Assembly: GCA_046732795.1 (NCBI GenBank)
Contig: JBKPNV010000137.1
Span: 1 to 19,451 of the forward strand
Length of the DNA: 19,451 nt
Direction: 5' to 3'
Source: Gp6-AA40 sp046732795
GTDB taxonomy: Bacteria > Acidobacteriota > Vicinamibacteria > Vicinamibacterales > UBA2999
Of the stretch, positions 1-4,992 are shown piece by piece; position 1 is the first letter of the stretch; every line of letters starts with the position of its first letter. Below the pieces are notes generated by a model that saw nothing but the letters and a program-made list of their open reading frames with translations, did no database searches and had not been told where the DNA came from. Position numbers and translations under genes: made by a program.

Positions 1-65
1 TTGTCTAGGTCGACCTCGCCGCTCGCGCCGGCACTATCCTCGCAAACCACGCGTGCGATTTTCAT
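1..65 (-). CDS. possible N-terminal fragment of a gene running off the left edge
   Basis: On the minus strand an ATG at 65-63 opens a frame that stays open to the window edge (21 codons, beginning MKIARVVCEDSAG). The fragment is too short to assign a family, and no clear Shine-Dalgarno sequence precedes it. If it is a real gene, the neighbouring insertion sequence sits only about 50 bp upstream of its start and could have changed its promoter. It may equally be a chance open frame. Confidence 0.25.
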   Translation of the reverse strand, partial: MKIARVVCEDSAGASGEVDLD

Positions 66-123
66 CCGCTTTCGCGAGCTGATGTCAGCGTGTGGAAACG
101 CAACTGCTTCGGCTCTCGGTCCA

Positions 124-136
124 ATATGGAATGACC
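124..136 (+). repeat. left subterminal inverted repeat of the IS110/IS1111 element
   Basis: ATATGGAATGACC is the exact reverse complement of 1811-1823. Identity stops on the inner side right after this 13-mer. Its position outside the transposase gene and its length fit the subterminal repeats of IS1111-group elements. Confidence 0.85.
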
Positions 137-235
137 GGCTCTCCATCGTAACGTTGTAGTGCTGCACGCACTCAACACGGTGGACAGAGCCACCGGAATC
201 GCGGGTTAGCGCTTGAGGGCGCCAGAGCCGCATCG

Positions 236-242
236 AAGGGAG
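236..242 (+). promoter_or_regulatory. ribosome binding site that fixes the transposase start
   Basis: AAGGGAG lies 6 nt before the GTG at 249. It favours that GTG over the in-frame TTG at 213, whose extra residues are unlike transposase sequence. The protein then begins VKNVITYVGIDAHKK, the normal IS110 N-terminus. Upstream, GGCTCT at 137-142 can pair with AGAGCC at 186-191 in the transcript leader. Confidence 0.6.
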
Positions 243-248
243 CCGGTC

Positions 249-1355
249 GTGAAAAACGTTATCACGTACGTGGGTATCGACGCGCACAAGAAGGACCTAT
301 TCGTCGCGATGCTGGTCGGCAACCAGGCAACGCCGGTCACGTGGACGATCCCGAATGAGCCGCGCGCCGTGCGACGCCTCGTGAAGAAGCTTGAGCGCGA
401 AGCGCCGGGACCGGTGCGGATCTTCTATGAGGCCGGACCGTGTGGGTACGCGTTGCAACGGCAGGTGACGACGTCGCGTGTGAGCTGCGACGTGGTCGCG
501 CCGGCGCTCATCCCGCGGAAGCCCGGAGACCGGGTGAAGACCAATCGCCGTGACGCGCGCAAACTCGCCGAGCTCGGCCGCGCGGGGTTGTTGACGGCAG
601 TCCAGCCGCCGACTCCGGAGGACGAGGCGGTTCGCGACTTGGCGCGGGCGCGGGATGATGCTCGCGACGATCTGCAACGATGCCGGCATCGGTTGGGCAA
701 GTTGCTGCTGCGACGTGGCCTGCATTACGCGGGACGCAACTGGACGCGTGGACACCGGCAGTGGATCGACAGCCTGACGTGGGTGCACGCCGCCGAGCGG
801 ACCGTCGTCGACGACTATCTGCTGGCGATCGATCACACGGCGGCGCGCCTGCGGGAGTTGGACGCCGGGCTGGCGGAGATCGCCGAGCGTGACCCGTATC
901 GCGAGCCGGTCGGGTGGTTGCGCTGCTTCCGGGGCATCGATACGTTGACGGCGATGTTGATCCTCGCCGAGCTGCATGACTTTCGCCGATTCGCCTCGGC
1001 GCCGGCGTTGATGGCGTATCTCGGGTTGGTGCCCGGCGAGGACTCCAGCGGGGAGAAGCATCGGCGTGGCGGCATCACGCGCACCGGGAACGCGCTGGTC
1101 CGGCGGTTGCTGGTGGAAACGGCCTGGCATTATCAACATCGCCCGAGCGTCGGCGTCGTGCTGACACGACGGCGCAAGGGGCAGCCAGGGCGTGTGATTG
1201 CGATCGCCGACAAGGCACAGCAGCGGCTGTGTCGACGCTTTCGGAAGTTGGTGGCGGAACATAAGCCGGCACCGAAAATCGCGGTGGCGATCGCGCGTGA
1301 GCTCGCGGGCTTCGTGTGGGCGGCCCTGCAGCCAGCACCGGTACCGGCGAAGTAA
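249..1355 (+). CDS. IS110-family transposase (DEDD/Tnp_20), IS1111 type
   Basis: This 368-residue protein is a full-length IS110 recombinase, the enzyme that excises and inserts the element using a RuvC-like DEDD fold plus a C-terminal serine domain. The N-terminal domain shows the first Asp in GIDAHKK (D11), a Glu in FYEAGPCG (E61) and the KTNRRDA motif (about 97-103). The C-terminal Tnp_20 domain shows the RCFRGIDTLTA helix-hairpin-like segment (about 225-235) and SSGEKHRRGGITRTGN (266-281), which carries the probable nucleophilic serine. Start chosen at GTG 249 because of the good ribosome binding site. One oddity: the third acidic position, usually Asp in KTDRRDA, is Asn99 here. The gene has no frameshift or stop. 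It is the only plus-strand gene in the left half of the window. Confidence 0.93.
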   Translation: MKNVITYVGIDAHKKDLFVAMLVGNQATPVTWTIPNEPRAVRRLVKKLEREAPGPVRIFYEAGPCGYALQRQVTTSRVSCDVVAPALIPRKPGDRVKTNRRDARKLAELGRAGLLTAVQPPTPEDEAVRDLARARDDARDDLQRCRHRLGKLLLRRGLHYAGRNWTRGHRQWIDSLTWVHAAERTVVDDYLLAIDHTAARLRELDAGLAEIAERDPYREPVGWLRCFRGIDTLTAMLILAELHDFRRFASAPALMAYLGLVPGEDSSGEKHRRGGITRTGNALVRRLLVETAWHYQHRPSVGVVLTRRRKGQPGRVIAIADKAQQRLCRRFRKLVAEHKPAPKIAVAIARELAGFVWAALQPAPVPAK

Positions 1356-1650
1356 CGGCACCATGCATGGGTGAAGAGGGCTTGAGCGAACGATGACGCC
1401 GCTCGGTGCCGGACCGCGAAGACGGCGGCGGATCAGAGGCACGATTGCGAGGATCGGCGAGCTAGCAATGCGATACGGACGTTCGTCCCAACTCGCGACT
1501 CTAGACTGCACGTCCTCCCGACGAAGCACTGTCATGTGTGCTCTGCTGCGGGTGACCGCGGTAACCACCGTATATCAGCGTGACTCGTCGTCGAAGCGCC
1601 CTCGATCGTCCGTCGTCTCCGCGGCCCCCCACCGAGCTGCGTCGGAGATA

Positions 1651-1733
1651 CCACGTGGCGGGCACGGCATCCAGGGCTGCGCGCCCTGCGGGCGGCGCCT
1701 TCGGCGCCCCTGGACACCGCGCCCGTCACGTGG
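1651..1733 (+). ncRNA. strongly structured segment, candidate part of an IS1111-type bridge RNA
   Basis: The arms 1651-1663 and 1721-1733 form a 13-bp stem with a single G-U pair (1658 with 1726). A 6x6 internal loop (1664-1669 and 1715-1720, with a possible 3-bp CGG/CCG core) follows. Then comes a 7-bp stem, TCCAGGG 1670-1676 with CCCTGGA 1708-1714. The top is a GC-rich hairpin, GGCGCC 1694-1699 with GGCGCC 1703-1708 around a TTC loop; it competes for one base with the 7-bp stem. An alternative hairpin, GGGCTGCGCGCCC, lies at 1674-1686. A long imperfect stem broken by internal loops is the general form of known bridge RNAs. It could instead be a small palindromic repeat inserted in the IS end. 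Strand is assumed to be that of the transposase. Confidence 0.4.
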
Positions 1734-1747
1734 ACTGAGGCACTGAT

Positions 1748-1771
1748 GCCGGCAAGCTGACGCTTGCCGGC
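1748..1771 (+). repeat. perfect 10-bp hairpin inside the IS110 right end
   Basis: GCCGGCAAGC at 1748-1757 pairs perfectly with GCTTGCCGGC at 1762-1771 across a TGAC loop. It lies 40 bp inside the right inverted repeat. No T-run follows, so it is not a typical intrinsic terminator. It may be the 3' stem-loop of the element's guide RNA or a transcription-blocking structure at the IS end. Confidence 0.6.
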
Positions 1772-1810
1772 TCTCGCCACGCCTCCATCGAAAGATCGGG
1801 GCTTGACAGA

Positions 1811-1823
1811 GGTCATTCCATAT
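1811..1823 (-). repeat. right subterminal inverted repeat of the IS110/IS1111 element
   Basis: GGTCATTCCATAT is the exact reverse complement of 124-136. Only two bases (1824-1825) separate it from the terminal repeat of the IS630 remnant that starts at 1826. Confidence 0.85.
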
Positions 1824-1825
1824 CA

Positions 1826-1850
1826 GGCTAGTGGACTGTACTCACTGAAG
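1826..1850 (+). repeat. left terminal inverted repeat of the IS630 remnant
   Basis: It starts GGCTAGTGG and ends ACTGAAG, matching the reverse complement of 2567-2591 at 21 of 25 positions. The IS110 element abuts it directly. Confidence 0.85.
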
Positions 1851-1855
1851 TACTA

Positions 1856-2541
1856 CTAATTCGATCCGCCAGGAACGTTAACTCCAGCGGGTCGGTCTCG
1901 CCGCCTTGTTGTAGTGCCGGATGTACCGACGAATGTTCCGTCGAGGTCAGCGACGGACAAAAAGACCCGGCGTGCGAGCAGGTCGCGCTCGATCTTGGAC
2001 AACCACAGGTCGACCTTTGAGCCACCACCAAGAAGTCGGCGTGAAGTGCAGGTGGACGTTCGGATCTCCACGAGAAAGGTGCGTATGACATCAGCCTCCT
2101 TCGTTTCGCAAGTCCCGATCGTCGGATTGCGAGTAGCGCTCGACGCGAAGCGGTTGCAGCCCCGCGCGCTGCAGGCCTTTGGACCGGATTGTGATGGATC
2201 TGCAGCACGCGCCCCAGCTTCCGCGTACTCCACTGCGTACTGCAATTTGGTGACTGCCGGGTCTTGTCCAATATCCGAGCTTCCATCTTCGCTGTCAGCA
2301 CGGTCGGCGGCTGGCCCCGATAGCGCGGTCAGGCCGTCGAGTCGATCCGCGAGAAAGCGCCGGTGCTAGCGATTGATGTAGTCCCGATAACAGGGCACGG
2401 TCGCTTCGATCGTCGAGTCGGATTCCCGATCGGCCAGCATCAAGATCACCCGCGCGCGGCGCGCATCTTCCGCACGGATCTTGAGACTGCGCACGCGCGG
2501 TCGAGCTCGGTTCGTTCGTCCGTCGTCAATGTCACCGCCAT
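1856..2541 (-). pseudogene. decayed IS630-family transposase (frameshifts, stop, lost core)
   Basis: Read on the minus strand, family-like pieces occur in order but in different frames. The start is ATG 2541 with MAVTLTTDERTELDRA. Then come RVRSLKIRAEDARRARV and TVPCYRDYINR; here a TAG replaces the expected Trp codon. Next are QPPTVLTAKMEARILDKTRQ and the helix-turn-helix piece WSTRKLGRVLQIHH, then LQPLRVERYSQSDDRD and EADVI. After EADVI the sequence jumps to RTFLVE and NVHLHFTPTSWWWLN, then VDLWLSKIERDLLARR and NIRRYIRHYNKAARPTRWS, followed by TAA. The jump removes the part that normally carries the first two catalytic Asp residues, so no active enzyme can be made. The family call rests on several independent conserved blocks and is firm; the exact shift positions are not. 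Confidence 0.87.
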
Positions 2542-2566
2542 ACGGCGCTAAACAGTACCAATACTG

Positions 2567-2591
2567 CTTCAGTCGGTACAAGCCACTAGCC
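2567..2591 (-). repeat. right terminal inverted repeat of the IS630 remnant
   Basis: Its reverse complement begins GGCTAGTGG and ends ACTGAAG; it differs from 1826-1850 at four positions. Its last two bases overlap the palindrome starting at 2590. Confidence 0.85.
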
Positions 2592-2632
2592 ACGAAGGTC
2601 ACGAAGAAACTACTAACTTCGTGATCTTCGTG
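2590..2632. repeat. long intergenic palindrome with CACGAAG repeats
   Basis: The arms 2590-2606 and 2616-2632 are complementary over 17 positions, with one G-T pair, around a loop of nine bases. Each arm itself contains two CACGAAG-type units. It lies 9 bp beyond the stop codon of the SirB1-like gene. As RNA it would make a very stable hairpin and could end or protect that operon's transcript, but no T-run follows on either side. The CTTCGTG-type composition resembles a dispersed intergenic repeat. Confidence 0.7.
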
Positions 2633-2640
2633 GCGCGTGG

Positions 2641-3510
2641 TCAGTTGAGCGTCGCGACTCGGCGCCGCAGTGTCTTGACGTGTTCCCAGATCTGCTGGTG
2701 TTCCGCACGCGCCTCTTTGTCCGGCTCGCCCATGCTCGAGAGCTTGAGATACGCCTGGAGATCGCGCAGCGCGCCGGTCACGTCGTTCAACTGATAGGCG
2801 AGCAGGCCACGATCGCGCAGCTCGCTGAGCGCCGACGGCGTGAGTGCGAGGAGCAGCTCCGTGATGTCGCGCGCCTGCGGGAACGATCGCATGTGCACGT
2901 AGATACGCTTCAGGTTGAGCAGCATCCGCACGAGGATTTGACTACGCGTCGCAGGCGCGAGAAGCGACCGGCTGAACGCCACCTCGCTGCCGACATGCTT
3001 CTGCAGGAGCACGCGGCAATTGTGCTCCGACAGCAGTGCGCCGGAATGGAACGGATCGATCACGAGCTGTCCGGAGTGCGCCTGCGGGCAGCGCACGAGG
3101 AAGTGGCCGGGAAAGTTGATGCCGTCCACTTGCAGACCGGCGCGGCGAGCGATCTCCATGTACACGATCGAGAGCGTCAGCGGGATGCCGGTCCGTCTTT
3201 CGAGCACCTCGTTGAGGCAGCTATTGCGCGGATCCTCGTACTTGTCGCGGTTGCCGGTGAAACCGAGCTCGTCGAAGAGGTATTCGTTCAGCGCCTTGAC
3301 GCCGCATTGCGCTGACATGTCGCCGCTCGACGAGGCATGCCGCTCCATCACCCGCCGGGCCGCATCGCCCATGGCATCGAGGCGCGCGATGTACGGGTCC
3401 GGATCGAGCCGGGGGCACTCGACGCGCGCGATGACCAGCGCCGCCGGGGCGAGCGCCGTCCCCGGGGCATTCGATGCGTCGACGAGCGCCGCAACCAATT
3501 CCTTCTTCAC
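2641..3510 (-). CDS. SirB1-family protein (transglutaminase-like fold plus TPR)
   Basis: This 289-residue protein has the SirB1/transglut_core2 pattern. NEYLFDELGFTGNRDKYEDP (75-94) and NSCLNEVLERRTGIPLTLS (96-114) lead into the FPGHFLVR block (His136) and VIDPFHSG (Asp152), where transglutaminase-fold proteins keep their His and Asp. The C-terminal third (about 195-275) is helical, with TPR-like repeats including the segment AYQLNDVTGALRDLQAYLKL. The biochemical role of SirB1 proteins is not established; the fold suggests protein binding or peptide handling in the cytoplasm. The start is GTG at 3510, 9 nt after the HAD gene's stop, so it is the last gene of a three-gene operon. A weak AGGG site precedes the start. 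The large palindrome at 2590-2632 follows its stop. Confidence 0.87.
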   Translation of the reverse strand: MKKELVAALVDASNAPGTALAPAALVIARVECPRLDPDPYIARLDAMGDAARRVMERHASSSGDMSAQCGVKALNEYLFDELGFTGNRDKYEDPRNSCLNEVLERRTGIPLTLSIVYMEIARRAGLQVDGINFPGHFLVRCPQAHSGQLVIDPFHSGALLSEHNCRVLLQKHVGSEVAFSRSLLAPATRSQILVRMLLNLKRIYVHMRSFPQARDITELLLALTPSALSELRDRGLLAYQLNDVTGALRDLQAYLKLSSMGEPDKEARAEHQQIWEHVKTLRRRVATLN

Positions 3511-3519
3511 AGAATCGCC

Positions 3520-4239
3520 CTAACTTCGCAGTCCTGCTGACAACGGCGTCTCACGCGCACACAGCTCGTCCAGCGCGCCCAACGTCAGCGATCCAAGTCC
3601 GTTCACGACGAGCTCGGCGCTCGCGAGCTCCGCGGGCGGGTAGCTGCTCGTGATTCCCACCAGCCTGAGACCGGCGCCACGCGCCGACTCGAGCCCCCAG
3701 TGCGAGTCCTCGATGGCCACCGACCGCCGTGGATCGAGCGCGCGCCCCGTCTGCTGGCGCAGCTGCTCGAACGCGAGGCGATATGGCGCTGGCGACGGTT
3801 TGCTCTCAGGCGTGTCGCCCGCCGCCACGATCACCGAGAAGAGAGTGCCGACACCCGCGGCGCCAATAATCTCGTCGATCTCATGACGGAGCGCGCCCGA
3901 GGCGATCGCGATGGGCACGGCGGCAGCGGCCTCGCGTATGAATTCCAGAGCGCCAGGAAAGAGCACCGACCCCGATCGCAGCAGCTGCTGCATGCGGTCT
4001 CCCTTGCGAGCGACGAGCTCTTCGACGCGGTTTCCCTGCATCGGCAGAGCGCGGTCCCGTCCCAGCGCTGCGAACATCCCCACGTCGTCGTAGCCGAGAT
4101 ATCGCTCGTAGTACTCGCTGGCGCTGAGCTCGATGCCGTCCTCGCTGAGCGCCTGCTGAAACGCGAGCAGATGCAGCGGCTCACTGTTGGCGATCACACC
4201 ATCGAAATCGAACACGATCGCCTGCAGTGGCCGGCTCAT
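3520..4239 (-). CDS. HAD-superfamily phosphatase/phosphomutase (beta-phosphoglucomutase-like)
   Basis: This 239-residue protein is a HAD hydrolase of the phosphoglycolate phosphatase/beta-phosphoglucomutase type. Motif I is VFDFDGVIANSE with nucleophile Asp11 and acid/base Asp13. An alpha-helical cap (about 20-85) follows. Motif II is the Ser in IASGALR, motif III the Lys in ESKPSPAPY, and motif IV is AIEDSHWGLESA. The likely substrate is a small phosphorylated sugar or acid; it cannot be named from sequence. The chosen ATG (4239) overlaps the stop of the upstream DUF1684 gene as ATGA, which indicates translational coupling. A longer frame upstream to 4332 only reads through the neighbour's coding region and is not used. 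Confidence 0.9.
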   Translation of the reverse strand: MSRPLQAIVFDFDGVIANSEPLHLLAFQQALSEDGIELSASEYYERYLGYDDVGMFAALGRDRALPMQGNRVEELVARKGDRMQQLLRSGSVLFPGALEFIREAAAAVPIAIASGALRHEIDEIIGAAGVGTLFSVIVAAGDTPESKPSPAPYRLAFEQLRQQTGRALDPRRSVAIEDSHWGLESARGAGLRLVGITSSYPPAELASAELVVNGLGSLTLGALDELCARETPLSAGLRS

Positions 4240-4880
4240 GCGCCGGGTGCCTTTTCGCCCGCACGAATCGCCGTCTTCAGACGATTCGACGCCGGCGGGA
4301 ACGGACACTCGTAGGTGTCGTTGTACGCGCAATACGGGTTGTAGGCGCGGTTGAAGTCGATGGCGTAGATGCCGGTCGGCGTCGGATGCAGATCGAGATA
4401 ACGCCCCGACGAGTAGGTCTCAGTTCCGGTCGTCTGATCGGCGAAGGGGACGAAGAGCGTTTCGATGCGGCGGGTTCCCTCTTCCACGAAGGCCGCCAGC
4501 GTCATCGGTTGGCCGTCAAGCACGAACTCGAGGACGCCGACCCGTTCCATGCGCCGCAGCGTTCCGGTCGAGGTCGGCATCTCGAAGACAGGTCGATCTT
4601 CGGAGACCTTCAACGCCGCCGGGACGTTGTAGCTCGGGTTGATCTCGTAATAGCGGAGCGGCAGGAGCTTGGCGCGTCTCGACTTGGGCACCGGCGAACA
4701 GTCTTCCGTCGCCGAAGGGGATCCGCATTCAGCCGCCTCAGAGAAGACCTGATCCCGGATAGATCGCCATGAGGCTACATCCGACGCGGTTGTGCTGGGT
4801 GCGCCCGGTCCAGACGAACATGCGGTCGTGAGCGCGACCGCCGCCACATACATTATCGACAACGAACGGACTGGATTCAC
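4236..4880 (-). CDS. DUF1684 family protein, probable lipoprotein
   Basis: This 214-residue protein ends in the block that marks DUF1684: GRYLDLHPTPTGIYAIDFNR, then AYNPYCAYNDTYECPFPPAS and NRLKTAIRAGEK. The N-terminus has an Arg, a hydrophobic stretch and LTTAC (about residue 20), a plausible lipoprotein cleavage site, so the protein probably sits on the cell-surface side of a membrane. Its biochemical role is unknown. The start used is GTG 4880, which keeps the charged signal n-region; an ATG at 4853 would give a shorter leader with no ribosome site. It is first in the three-gene operon with the HAD and SirB1-like genes. The 112 bp upstream show no promoter I can point to with confidence. 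Confidence 0.87.
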   Translation of the reverse strand: MNPVRSLSIMYVAAVALTTACSSGPGAPSTTASDVASWRSIRDQVFSEAAECGSPSATEDCSPVPKSRRAKLLPLRYYEINPSYNVPAALKVSEDRPVFEMPTSTGTLRRMERVGVLEFVLDGQPMTLAAFVEEGTRRIETLFVPFADQTTGTETYSSGRYLDLHPTPTGIYAIDFNRAYNPYCAYNDTYECPFPPASNRLKTAIRAGEKAPGA

Positions 4881-4992
4881 GCGATTACTCGGTTGCTCCG
4901 CTTGTATTGGGGGACTGCTGCCCAGGTCAGGCTGTCGGAGCCGTCACGTTCATGAGCGCTGCCAGAATCCCCGACACAAGCCAGTCCAATAG

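Larger units (their letters stand above)
1356..1810 (+). other. non-coding right end of the IS110 element, expected bridge-RNA region
   Basis: No convincing gene lies in these 455 bases; the short frames here have no family signature or ribosome site. In IS1111-group elements the guide RNA that pairs with donor and target DNA is known to come from the right-end non-coding segment. The last third is very rich in self-complementary sequence (1651-1733 and 1748-1771). A near-palindrome, GGTGACCGCGGTAACC, sits at 1551-1566. Function as a guide RNA is inferred from position and foldability only. Confidence 0.5.
111..1829 (+). mobile_element. IS110-family insertion sequence, IS1111-type layout
   Basis: The element holds one transposase gene (249-1355) between a perfect 13-bp inverted repeat: ATATGGAATGACC at 124-136 and its reverse complement at 1811-1823. 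Classical IS110 members lack terminal inverted repeats, whereas the IS1111 branch has short subterminal ones, so the layout points to IS1111. The non-coding left end is short (about 112 bp from repeat to start codon) and the right end long (about 455 bp), again the IS1111 pattern. Exact ends are not certain. GGCT occurs at 111-114 and at 1826-1829, 9 bp and 2 bp outside the repeats, and could be the shared recombination core. The gene is intact, so the element may be active or only recently arrived. Confidence 0.85.
1826..2591 (-). mobile_element. degenerate IS630-family insertion sequence
   Basis: The two ends, 1826-1850 and 2567-2591, are inverted repeats matching at 21 of 25 positions and both beginning GGCTAGTGG. 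Between them the minus strand carries scattered pieces of an IS630 transposase. The element is only about 766 bp, whereas intact IS630 members are usually somewhat over 1 kb, so a block of several hundred bases is missing from the middle of the transposase. IS630 elements insert at TA; a TA lies at 1829-1830 and 2587-2588, inside the symmetric ends, so the formal boundary could be there. Confidence 0.85.

Noticed and set aside
297..1568. 423-codon open frame antisense to the IS110 transposase
   Set aside because: It mirrors the transposase codons on the opposite strand, is rich in Arg, Pro and His without any family motif, and extends into the non-coding IS end.
1393..1746. 117-codon open frame in the IS110 right end
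   Set aside because: Composition is Arg/Pro/Ser-rich, there is no family motif, and it runs through the strongly palindromic segment.
1914..2369. 151-codon plus-strand open frame across the IS630 remnant
   Set aside because: The opposite strand holds recognisable IS630 transposase blocks, so this is an antisense artefact.
4240..4332. 31-codon upstream extension of the HAD gene
   Set aside because: It lies within the DUF1684 coding region; the HAD motif I begins just after ATG 4239, which overlaps the previous stop as ATGA.
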